Positions 26,020 through 37,088 of a stretch of DNA of 64,000 nucleotides are shown in pieces. The notes beneath the pieces are model-generated. The model was not told the DNA's origin. It worked only from the letters and a program-made list of their open reading frames with translations, and made no database searches. Every line of letters starts with the position of its first letter. Position 1 is the stretch's first letter. The stretch covers positions 18,285,940 through 18,349,939 of the forward strand of contig NC_092051.1 in assembly GCF_003086295.3 (NCBI RefSeq), in the 5' to 3' direction. This DNA comes from Arachis hypogaea. Its lineage: Eukaryota; Streptophyta; Magnoliopsida; Fabales; Fabaceae. Made by a program: the position numbers and the translations under genes.

Positions 26020-26578
26020 TAGGGCTGCACGCGGATCGGATCGGATCGGATCGGATATGGCCAAAATTTCGATCCGATCCGCACTAAAATTATCGGATCG
26101 GATTGGATCCAATATTCGCAGTTTTTAAGGTTGGATCCGATCCGATCCGATCCGCACATTTTCGGATCGGATCGAATATCGGATATCGGATATATTCACA
26201 AAACACAAAAATATTTTTAAAAGTTTATTTTTATTAAAAAAATATCAATAAACTTCATTTTTTCTATTCTTTTAAATATGTTTACTCTTAAAATAATATT
26301 AAACATACTTTTCTTAAATAATAAATTAAAATAATACAACATATATGATAATTATTAGTTGAAATAAAATATAAAAATAATATTTATTTATTTATTTCTT
26401 TATTTTTGCGGATACGCGGATACCAACACAAAATCCGCAATCCGATCTGATTAGTGTGCGGATCCGATCCGATCCGATCCGAAAGCCTTGCGAATCGGAT
26501 CCATATCCGTAATTTTCAGATCGAATTCGAATAAATACCGCGGATATACGGATCCGATCCGATCCATGAACACCCCTA
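26020..26578. mobile_element. hAT-type MITE, 559 bp, perfect 8-bp TSD
   Basis: The element begins TAGGGCTGCAC and ends GAACACCCCTA. It is flanked on both sides by CTCATATT (26012-26019 and 26579-26586), an exact 8-bp target duplication as made by hAT transposases. Both ends carry long runs of GGATC/GATCC units that form the inverted repeats around an AT-rich core. It has no coding capacity. A related, older copy lies at 43032-43369. Confidence 0.93.
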
Positions 26579-26768
26579 CTCATATTTATTTCCAACGCGG
26601 GCAACGCACTAGTGCTACTTGAATGTAACAAATAACTGTGGCTACTCTGGTACATAATGAAATTTTGTGGAACATACAGAAGAAGAATAATAATGTATGA
26701 TGAATTGTGTGTAACCCATCACTTTTTTAAATAAAAAATAATTTTACTATCAAATATATTATACGAGA

Positions 26769-27262
26769 TAATATTCAATTTAGTCCTTAAACTTGCATGC
26801 GAATCTCAATTTAATCTCTGAAGTATCAATTTTTTCTATTTAGTCCTCAAACATTGCTAGTGTGACTCATCTTAGTTTCTAAAACAATTTTTAACGTAGA
26901 CGTTAATAGAACACTTGCATAGATAATCGGATGTCAAACCGTATTATGTGAAACGACATTGTTTTTATTTTGGCATTCAAATAGCCCAAAATAAGTGATG
27001 TTTATTGAAACTTTTCCTCCCAAAACAAGTGATACGACATTATTTTTCAACTATTTGAATGTCAAAACCAAAATGACATCGTTTTACAAGTTCTAGTATG
27101 GCATCTGACTATCTATATCAGCGTTTATTAATATTTGTGTGCCGAAAATTGTTTCAAGGACCAATGTGAGTTATGTTTACAAATTTTAAAGATTAAATAA
27201 AGGCAATTGAAACATTAAAGACTAAATTAAGGCTCGTATGTAGATTTAGGGACTAGTATTAA
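26769..27262. mobile_element. TIR MITE, about 0.5 kb
   Basis: The left end (TTTAGTCCTTAAACTTGCAT) and the reverse complement of the right end (CTAGTCCCTAAATCTACATA) are similar, and the similarity continues inward for about 60 bases. There is no coding. The exact ends are approximate. It ends about 260 bases beyond the stop of the neighbouring minus-strand gene. Confidence 0.65.
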
Positions 27263-27523
27263 CTCAGCACTATACTTTATGTATATATTTACTCTATATG
27301 TGAGTATTGCCCACAAAGAATATGTACCAGGCTTTATTTTTTTATTAATAATTTAAAAGCAAGTCTAAGTATTTATGTAGAAATAGTAGAATGAGGAGGA
27401 GATGGTTTTCACTTGTCATATCTTTACAACTAGAACTGAGGAAGTAGCCGTCATTATTTAGAGTGTATAAGGGTAAATTGTGATCTAATTTGATGATGGA
27501 CTTTTAATTTTGTTTGAATTTCT

Positions 27524-30500
27524 TCAAAACTTGGATAGAACAATTTCCCGCATAAATTGATCAGGTGCTGCACAAATAAAACAAAAAGCAGCAATGAGAT
27601 ACACATCATAAACTATATAACATAGAATACTAACCTACCAAACCTAGTTGAATTGTTGCAGGACATGCAGCATAGAATACTAAGAATCACATGTTGCAAT
27701 TGAGAATTGTACCTTGAAGACCCGTGAAGAGATTGAATTGCCCTCTAGCCTGGCGTAGGAACATTTCTACCCCACTCACTGTTATTGCTCCAACTGCTTC
27801 TGCTGCTTTCAATAGTCTTGTTTTTCTTGGTGTATACACAGCATCAAACACCAACTCATAATCTTCCAAAGTTTCCTTTTAAAAACATATCAATTAATAA
27901 ACCAAACTCAGCAAACAACACCACTTACCCTTTGATTTATATACATCAACGGGTGTATGTGTAAGTGTGTAACATCATATAGTTTTAGTTGAGGAGTAAA
28001 TAACCTTTGCCATATCTGACCATTTGTCCAAAGGAGAAAACGACTCTCCACAATTCGAAAATTGTCCTCAACCATTCAAGTAATTTGTCTAAGCGGCCCT
28101 TGTAAAAAGTGACATGCTGATGTGTCGGGAGCCTTTAGACCACCAAGAGAGACCGTTTAGACCAGTTACTTGAATGATTGAGGACCGGTTAGAGATTTAC
28201 AAATGTGGAGGATCGCTTTGTCCTTCGGACAAATATTGAGGGATTGGAGAAGGCATTTAGTTAGTTCAGTGAAATTATATTTTCTAAACTAGACTCCCAT
28301 TAAACATCATTTCATTATCTAAAAGAATTTAAAGTAAGAATGTAGAACCTCTGATACTGAAATTCTGTCTGCAATATTAGGATGCATTCCTATTGGTGTT
28401 GCATTTGCAAGAATTGCTCCTTTCTCTGGCTGAAAAATGGCCAAGTCTTTGTAATGCAGAGCTTCACCAAATACAGCACTTGCAAGAGATTTTGCTCTGT
28501 CTGATTCAACAAAATGAGACTTAGGAAACAATATCCTTAAAGAAGTTCAAATAACAGTTCAATTTGTGAAAGGCATAATAACATGCTTTTAATACCAAAA
28601 TCAATGTCGAAAATGACTATGCGAGCTCCTCTACTCTTAGCACCAAATGCCAGTGCTCTTCCAGCACCACCGGCACCAACTAGCACGAACAATCTTCCAG
28701 CAAGAGGTGAACTTAAGCATGCTCCACCATCATTGCAACCATGCTCTAGAATTGGTTCATAGATATATATATCAATATCATTATATCATCTCAGATAAAA
28801 TTACACCTATTATAATCTGATCAAAGAACAATGACATTGACAACTAAAGCGCAAAATGCGCATACGTTTAATAGATTTCACTTTTAAGGATCATACAAAA
28901 ACATTTGACAAGTTCAAAGCAGTTATAAACATAGCATTTGAGGAGTATAACCTATGAGAGCATCCTCAATAGCAGTGATTGCACCCTCACAATCTGTATT
29001 GTAGCCAACTAGCTTCCCATCAATTGGTCTTCTTACAATAGTATTAACAGCTCCTATAGACTGGTGAAGCACGAACCGAGACGATTTTATCACTTAATAT
29101 TTTCACGAAATCACAAAAATTTAAGCTGATAGGAAGAGGTATATGAATGATTATGTATCTAACAAATACGATCAGATCATTTCATAGAAGATGGACTTCA
29201 TCACAAAAGGACAAGCAAACCTGAGCAAGAGGATGGACTTCATCACAAAAGGTTAGAACTTTTTCCTTGTATGGAAAGCCAACACTGAAGCACAGAAGAA
29301 AGAAGCAGGTCAGAAATCACAAAATAAGAAAAAGGAATACCAAACATATAAAATGGGTGACACAAACATATAAATATGGCATACCTATAACCCGCAAAAT
29401 CGGGGCTTGTGTAAGTGCTAAAGAATTCTTTAAGATCATCAACAAACATGGGGACATACATTCCATTAAATTTTGCATGTCTGAAAGTAGGATTATGCAG
29501 CAAAGGGCCTTTGCTGTGGCCAACTGGTTTTGAAATTAGGCCAAAAACTTTGGTATCCTCATTTACATGTTCCAATTTATATGCTTCCCGGAGAGTTTCC
29601 AAAGAAGGCATACCAGGGATTGGATTTCCATCCAAAGATCCATAGACAAAGAACCCTCCGAATTTCGGACACAGAAGCTGGCTTATTAACCCTCTGTCTC
29701 CAACAGAATAAGCAATTAATGGTACCTACAAAATTGTTACCACAAAGAAGAAACAATTACTATGAAAATTCTTACATCCATGTGAATTAAACCAATGAAT
29801 ATATGAAAATCACATGCCTGAGAATAGGGAAGTATACTAAATATTCTTTCAATTTCTGTAATGTCTTGTGCATTTGTGACAAGCTTGATGATATCTGCTC
29901 CAGTTGCTTTCATAAGTGTAACAAGCTTAAGGAGTTCTGATTTTGGAGGGGTCACTCCATCCACATAGGACGAAACAATTATTTTTCCATGATTACCATG
30001 GTTTTTCTTATATTCCATCATGGTCTTAAGACAAGAAGAAGCTGCCTGAGAAAACATTAAGACATAAATGAAGACAAATTGGACCAACCATACTTATACA
30101 TGGTGGTACTAATATGTTTTTCTCCAAGAAACCAAACACACCTTAAGCTCAATGTCTATGAAATCAGCTCCCAATTCCATAGCAAGTTGTAATGCTTCCA
30201 ACCGAATATTCTCATCTCCTTCGTATAAACCACCCTCCCATTTTGGCCTTCAATAACACATCAAGCACAGTATTAACCATCATGGAGTAACAAATGTATA
30301 GAACAGAAAATTTTGAATTTGTATCTTATCAATGTTTTCAAAAAATAACATATATATTAAATTTTTACGTGATTTAATTTTCATGCACTATGCTATAAAA
30401 TAGTTTTATACAGACAAGTATGGTCACGTTAGTAAAAATAACTAATTTTTAAATTCACTACTTAAAAATTAATATTAACATATAAATCTGATTGAATTAC

Positions 30501-31324
30501 ACCATAAAACCTTTTACAATACATAAAAAATTAAACTCATTTTACTCATTTAAATATTTAAAAAATAATTAAAAAATAAATTAAATCTTCCAATCATTAC
30601 TCTAGAATATAAGGCACAACTATTTCTGTGCATATAGGAGGCACTATTTCATAATTGTGTAAAGACAGAAAATAAAGAGACAATGAGAATTTGTATTTCT
30701 CTACTTTTTTTTAATAGAAAAAGTTATTAAAATCTAACTAGCACTTAACCAGCCAAAGAAAAGTGAGTAATTACACATTATTGGATGAAATCTCACACCA
30801 TTAAAAATATCAATAATAACTAATTGATGGCTACAAATTACAAAATTTGCTGCCCCTAGCACTCCTCTTCTTTTATATATGTCTATATGACTATATTATG
30901 TGAATACTAAGATCCGCTACTAAAGTTAGTCACAAGTATAAAATACATATTGAAATATAAATACATATTGAAAATAAATTAAATTATACATATATTTATA
31001 TACAAATACATTGGTAGCTGACATTGGTAGCTGACTTTAGTATAAGAATAGCATTTTTGATATCCATAATTCTATCTTGATACAATCTATCAAAATGAGA
31101 TGTAATTACCTATAAGAAAAGAGGATAGGGAGAAGCTTATTGGTGAGGATAGTTTGAAGGTCATTGTGGGGGTGGAAGTTGGTGATATGGTCAAGGCTAA
31201 CCTCAACAACATCAGCACCTTGTGCCTTTGCTTCATGCATTTTCTTCACAATTTGCTCAACACATTGGCTTCTGATTGGGGCACAAATCATAAGTGCCTC
31301 TGCTGAAACTTCGTTACTACCCAT
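27524..31324 (-). CDS. DHQ dehydratase/shikimate dehydrogenase-family protein, predicted quinate dehydrogenase
   Basis: Ten exons (complement): 31110-31324, 30142-30247, 29818-30045, 29385-29725, 29221-29284, 28952-29060, 28596-28745, 28349-28500, 27713-27875, 27524-27567. All phases join, giving 523 residues, the usual family length. The N-terminal type I DHQ dehydratase domain keeps its Schiff-base lysine (GADIIK, K161), but the usual catalytic histidine (SSH) is Y134 (IIVSSYVDG). In the C-terminal shikimate dehydrogenase domain, K303 (GFPYK), NTD (GYNTDCEGA) and the nucleotide loop GAGGAGRA (378-385) are kept. Two substrate-site positions are changed: HSKSP is HSKGP (G256), and the threonine before the Pro-x-Lys is G299. 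The NADP-type NRT motif is replaced by FDID. In plants this set marks NAD-preferring quinate dehydrogenases. I start at ATG 31324; the protein enters the DHQ domain at once with no transit peptide, so it is probably cytosolic. The intron after exon 3 uses a GC donor. Confidence 0.92.
28002..28254. mobile_element. Intronic MITE in the quinate dehydrogenase-like gene
   Basis: The intron between exons 8 and 9 contains an inverted-repeat element. The left end has CATTTGTCCAAAGGAGAAAA and the right end, reverse complemented, has ATATTTGTCCGAAGGACAAA, each followed by a CTCCACA block. It has no coding. Ends and target duplication are approximate. Confidence 0.65.
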
Positions 31325-31406
31325 TTTCTGAAGGAACTGCACAGACACCCCTTCAACAAAAAATAAAGAATGAAGAGAACTGAAGTCAAATGTTGCATAA
31401 AAGTGT

Positions 31407-31417
31407 GTATATATATA
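31407..31417 (-). promoter_or_regulatory. TATA box of the quinate dehydrogenase-like gene
   Basis: On the minus strand CTATATATATAC lies about 85 bases before the chosen ATG. This is a reasonable position for a TATA box with a short 5' UTR. A GA-rich run lies just upstream (about 31422-31443). Confidence 0.5.
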
Positions 31418-31443
31418 GAATCAGAGAGAGAGAGAGGGAGGGA

Positions 31444-32942
31444 GGTGAAGTTGTAGTTGGTACAAGTCCTTTTCTACCATCCAATCAAATTGAAATGGAA
31501 AGAGTTATGTTGATCCAATATCATTTTTTTATTATTTATGCCACATTGGACATTTGTTGGTGACTCTAACGATGGCAAGTATGTGTACTAATCATCATAA
31601 AATTCAGTTTTATTAACAAATTTTGTAATTATTTCTTAAAAAATCTGAGGATCAAACTTTTGTTTTTATTCAAATTAAGTTGATGTACTAATAACACACA
31701 GTACACAGTTTTATTTCCGAAAGAATTCTTGTAGTTAAGTTTTTTTTTACACAAATTAAAAGAATTCAACACATTAAGATAGAAAAAAAATAATAAAATA
31801 AAGACAAATCTAAGGTTGTTATTCTAATATTATCATCAACAACAAACGTTATCAATATCATACCACTTTTTATAGTTCATGATCAATTTGTGTATGACAT
31901 CCGCTACATCTGATGTTTTTTGTTAAAAAATTTTCACTTTTTTTTTTCAGTCACATATTTTTAAACTACAGATAAAAAAGTTAATAAGATAAAAACGAAC
32001 TTGACTATTCAAGATTAATTAATTTTTTAAAAATTATTTTTATTTTAAATTCTAAACTTTAAATTTTAAATGTTAAAAAACACTAGTTATTTTATAATGA
32101 CAAATTAATTAATATTAATTAATTAAAAGTTAATTATACAAAATTTAAATAGAAACTAATTGTCACAGTCGTGAAGTTCCATCCAAGAGTTGAAGAGGGT
32201 AAACAACCACAAGCAAAGGATGAGGATGACAAAATGGAATTTGGACATCATTACCTGAGGGAGGTTCAATTCAAACAACTTGGATAAGATGACAAAGAAA
32301 TATTTGCATGATATATAATGCTAAGCATGTTGGAGCACAGAGAATGCAAGAGTAAAGGCATGCAGCCAAAAATGTAAATGTAAATGAAACAGCAAATTGT
32401 TCTTATTATGAATATATTTTTAGTAAGGTGATAACTATAATACTTAAATTTTGATACTTAATTTATTAAAAATAATTAAAAGTCAATATTTAATTTAAAT
32501 AATATAAAAATAAATAATTTTAAAATATTAAAAACTTAGAAAAATAAGACAAATTCGACGTAGGAAATGAAAATATATTGAGAGTTTTACTGTTGAAGTA
32601 GTAGGTCAGCAAAGTGAATAAATAAACATAAGGAGGGGGGTAGGTGAGAGTTACTGACTAGATGATGTAGTCAGCATGAGTTGGATCCTTGTACCCAATC
32701 TCTGTATTGACCAGAAAAGGACAAGTGGTTAAGACTTAAGACACAGATCTCTCTTATCCATTTAGGGTTTTTTCTCTAAAAAAATACATTGCTGAATTTT
32801 AAGATACATTGTTAGCCGCAGCATCTTCTGCTCTATTTAAGGCATATGCTCGCCCCAAACACATTTTTTAAGGCATAATTTCACTATAAAATATTCAAGT
32901 CAAATCGTATTCTGCCATATTCGGCAAAAAATTCTGATATTA

Positions 32943-32983
<41 letters not shown>

Positions 32984-34745
32984 TAAAAGGTAAAATATTC
33001 ACAATTTTTTTTCTATCTTTGTACCTCTTAAACAAGTAATTTTATCATTGAATTAATTTTTTTAAAATAAAAGAATTAATAAAGTGATAAAATAAAAAAT
33101 AATTATTTTTAAATTAAAATAATCAGACTCAGATATGATAAAAATTATTAATTTAATAATAATTAATCATCCACTTTATTATTTCACCAATCTCAGAAAT
33201 TTTAATTTTTTATTGTCAGATTTCTTTACAAGTGTTATTTGGCAAACGAAAATATTTGGTAACCAAAATAAATTAGTCAAAAATAGTTAAAACTTATTTT
33301 ATTTAGTCTTGATTAATTATTGTGACAATTAATAAATACTAAATAAGACAAATTCTAATTTTTTTTTTGTTTTCCTAGTATTATCGGCTATAAATTACGA
33401 CTAATTGAAAATTTTCATCCCTTCAAAAATAAACCACAAAAACTTTTATAACACTTAAAAAGGTGTAACTAAAATTAAAATACATTTTTTAATTATTTTA
33501 CAACACTTTTTAATGTGACCACACTTTTTTTATTTTTTCAAATTAAGGAGTATTATTAAATAATAAAATGTGTAATCTTAATTTTAACTACATTTTTTAA
33601 ATATTGCAAAAAATTCATAACCACATAAAATGCACCATTATTTATCCGGTTGTGAATTGTGATAAATGATAATCTCCGAATCCAAAACATGTGTTCATTT
33701 TAATATCTTAATTTGTTCAAAATAATTATTTATTTAAAAGAATTAGATAACGTTAATTTTTTTACTAATAATCATGTTAAATAAAAGAAAAAGAACTATA
33801 AGATAAAAAGAGTTAATAAAAACAATTTCGTACAATTAGTCTAAACAGAAACTCTTGAGGGCCAATATTTTTTAATATTTTTTTATTAACATTTAATTAG
33901 TACAATTATCAAATTATCTTCAACAAATAAATTTTTTTAATTCGTGTGTACAAATTTTAATAAATATAAATACAAACTATATTAATTTATATGTGTACAA
34001 TAATAAATATAAATACAAATTATATAAATACAAAATATGTACTTCTTGTGTGCAAACTCTTGTAACTATAAATACAAACTATTATTGATCAAGTGCTGTT
34101 TTTAAAATGATAATATTTGTTAATTATATAATATTTTTATAGTGTAAAATTAAACCGACATTTTGGCAGGTAAATAATTCATTTAATAAACTAATCATTC
34201 AGATCATCAAGCTAACTATATGATGCAAAATTTGGGATCTTACATACGCTACATGTATAATTGGACAAACGAATGGTAGGGAGAAAAAAAAAAAGAATAG
34301 ATGACGAGTTAACCCATGCCCAATTCTTAGCGATGGGGGTGGGCATGAGTTGAAGAATGTTTATTGTTTGTTTTTCGTTTCAACCCGACCCGTATTTTAT
34401 GGGTTTTTTGGGTGTAGGGGGCGGAGGAGGGTCAGAACCTCAAAAAAGATTGTATGGAATATTGAAAGTTCCTTATAAGCAATGGATTAGTTTAAGATCG
34501 TCATTAAAGAAATCACCCTCTACCAAATGGTGATCGGTACAATAAAATTATACTATCGTAATCTCCATACAATTTGCGTCCGAACCAACAAGTTCCTCAG
34601 GAGCCCTTTCTATACAACAAGTTCAATAACATTTGATAGTGTAAAGATGGCAAAGTAACAATTCCCAGTCAGCAAATTATGCAAAAGAACTTGCAGACAT
34701 CGTAACATTGTTCTCACTTCCATCATTGACATAACTGTGAACTCA
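31444..34745. other. AT-rich intergenic region
   Basis: It lies between two minus-strand genes. There is no coding sequence that I recognise. It contains a TA/GA microsatellite at 32943-32982 and several AT-rich stretches that may be decayed MITEs. Confidence 0.5.
32943..32982. repeat. (TA)n(GA)n microsatellite
   Basis: About 11 TA units run directly into about 8 GA units. Confidence 0.9.
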
Positions 34746-36592
34746 TCACGCTTTTACACGTACCACAAATGAGCCTGCACGATTATGTACAAAAGGAGAC
34801 TGGTTATAAACAAGGAAAATGTTTCAGACACAAACATTGCATATTACTTTGCCATTTCACATTGTGTACAAAGACAATAGTTTGTCATAACAAAATATAG
34901 CAAACCATTCGTCACTATTAATGAAATTAACAGCATCAAGTATTCCAGATATAAAATTATACACAAATTAAGCCAATGATGTCAATATCTCTATCAAGTT
35001 AAATTAATAATATCTCGAGTCTTGACCCTACAACAGTTATCTCATTCTCAGGGTATAATACTATAATCGATAGTAAGAACAAATAACCAACTCTATTAAC
35101 AGGTATAAACAAAAAGGGAAAATTCAAATTAAACCTCAATTTTGATTTCGGTATTCAATATGTGTGAAAATTTTCTACTAACAAGGGTACAAAATAAAAC
35201 TTCCTAACTTGGAACAATCAATTATTGCAAGGGTTGCTGGATTTATTCCACATGGGAAAGATTTGGAAGTCATGAAATTTGAAAGCTAAGTCATACAATC
35301 ATCATCAAGCAGGACATTAAGAAACTATAACATTTTTGAAAATTCCAGAACTGTTTTTGCCTACAGCTGGATGGTATCCCTTGGTGCAAAGGCAAATACA
35401 GCAGCCTGTCTGTGATGGCATAAGGCTGGTCGCATGGTACACAATCAACATGTAAAAATGATACTTATAGTCTATAGAGTGAAAATACCCTATAAACTTC
35501 TCACCATTAGCCATTAGATATCAAATAGACTGGACCCTTTTCAAACCTTTTTCAAACAGTTCCGATAATTTCACACAATAACTCTTACACCCAAAAAGAG
35601 ATAATCATCACTCAAACTTACATAAGGTTATATTATAATCTGTACTCAGAAGATAACATTCATAGTGAATGCAAACTATTCCTTACAATCTCTTCACTAA
35701 CAAATGCAAACTAAATAGAAGTACTCACATGCTGGAAGATTTGATATATCTGCAGTAACTGCACAAGTAATTCCCAAATTTGAAAGAGCTCCTCTAATGA
35801 TGCCACATGGGTAATAAAGATGCATGCTTATTGTGCTTGCAGCCTTGTTTTCAGCTGTAGTCAAAGAATCGTCCTCGGCTGAATTAACTTTATCAGTTGA
35901 TGGATCAATCGATATCCGCTCAAGCCAGGGGAACTTATTATCTTGCAATACAAAGGTACCCTGCAGCAAGTAGCAAACGAATACCATGACCATCCATTCC
36001 AATCTAAAACCATATAACAAACACCACCAAATGAATACAGCTCTAATCTGAACTCACTCTATGGTTTGTTTTCAAGTTGTCTATTTGCTTCTTAAAGAGC
36101 TCAGTCCAAAAATCCTTGCAGATGAACTTTATGGCTTCCAGATGATCACTGAATCGCGGTCGCTCCATGGTGTACCTGACCAGTCACCAGAGTATGTTTA
36201 AACACACCAACACTTTCCTCCAATTCATTAAAATTTCATGATCAAACCATTATAAATATTCATTAAGTAAAACTATATAGAGAAGCAGAATCATGAATCA
36301 TAGTTAAAAGGCTTAATTTATTGTGGTGCATCTTAATTTGCAAGTTAACTTTCTAGATCGGTCCAACTAGTGTTAATGAATTTGGCAACAGATCTACATC
36401 CAGAAGCTGAAACGACGCAATGGTGGAAATTAGGGTTTACCTTTCGGAGAGTTGATGACCGACCTGGTATCCAATGGCCTCGATTCTGCGGGCGGCGAGC
36501 TCAGGCTTGTTCGCGTAGAATCGGTTGCAATAGCTCGCAACCATCTCCGTCAACAAGCTATCAACGCAACTCTCTGCAACTTCCCTCACCAT
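34746..36592 (-). CDS. TRAPPC6: TRAPP complex subunit 6 (TRAPPC6/Trs33-type)
   Basis: Four exons (complement): 36441-36592, 36058-36175, 35729-35960, 34746-34774. Phases agree and give 176 residues, normal for the family. TRAPPC6 (Trs33) is a small core subunit of the TRAPP tethering complex and nucleotide-exchange factor for Rab/Ypt1-type GTPases in ER-Golgi and later transport. The protein starts [14 protein letters not shown] and carries [50 protein letters not shown] and [15 protein letters not shown], and ends [11 protein letters not shown]. These are the highly conserved plant TRAPPC6 stretches. The last coding exon is only 29 bases long and follows a 954-base intron. It is divergent from the ACP gene, about 0.5 kb away. 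No defects are seen. Confidence 0.95.
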
Positions 36593-36597
36593 TTTCA

Positions 36598-36638
<41 letters not shown>

Positions 36639-37088
36639 GCAGAAGATGGAAGAAGCAGAATCACTGTTCACTGGCTCCGATCCACGACATCACTGGGGCA
36701 GGAATCAACGCTTTCTCTTTTCGGTTTGGTCAGAGAAGAATCAACTCTTCCATAACTTTGAGTTTAAAATGGGCCTAGGCCCATATCAATTGGGCTTGAG
36801 TGTATTGTTGAAGTTATCCCAAATAAAGTTGGTTCTCAAAAAAAGAAAAAAGAAAAAAAAAAGTCATGACCAAAAAAAAAAAAAGAAAAAGAAAAAAGAA
36901 GTTTAGCTCCGAGTCGGACGAGAGGACTCTTTCGTACACTCAGGAATGACGGGTCCAATTTCACGCACCTACTTATTCTCAGCGTTCTTCTCTCGCTCAC
37001 ACTCTTCGCATTCTCCGCCACCTTCTCTCCTCTATATTCATTTTCTTTTTCTTCTGCGCTCTTTCGCTTCAACGCACGCAGTATCGCG
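36593..37088. promoter_or_regulatory. Divergent promoter region between TRAPPC6 and ACP
   Basis: 496 bases separate the two divergent start codons, so the promoters must overlap or abut. The region holds a (CT)n tract next to the TRAPPC6 start, an A-rich tract at about 36838-36902 and a pyrimidine-rich stretch before the ACP start. No clear TATA box was picked out on either side. Confidence 0.6.
36598..36638. repeat. (CT)n microsatellite in the TRAPPC6 5' UTR
   Basis: A CT run of about 41 bases with one interruption, reading as GA on the transcribed strand, ends a few bases before the TRAPPC6 start codon. Confidence 0.9.

Noticed and set aside
26020..26578. Regular GGATC/GATCC units suggested a short repeat array such as a CRISPR or satellite.
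   Set aside because: There are no spacers of even length, and the units sit in the inverted ends of a hAT element with an exact 8-bp TSD.
26586..26612. GC-rich AACGCGGGCAACGCACTAGT right after the hAT MITE, resembling a second Helitron 3' end.
   Set aside because: No convincing hairpin at the right distance before CTAG, and CTAG lies in a small palindrome (GCACTAGTGC). Not supported.
29243..29790. Several plus-strand open frames overlapping the minus-strand gene near 29.2-29.8 kb.
   Set aside because: They are antisense shadows of exons 3 to 5, with no family-like sequence.
31325..31348. A longer start for the quinate dehydrogenase-like protein at 31348.
   Set aside because: That codon is GTG on the minus strand. 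The first ATG in frame is at 31324, with a TATA box about 85 bases upstream.
36370..36906. Plus-strand open frame of 178 codons across the TRAPPC6-ACP promoter.
   Set aside because: It is made of the antisense of TRAPPC6 exon 1, the CT microsatellite and an A-rich tract.
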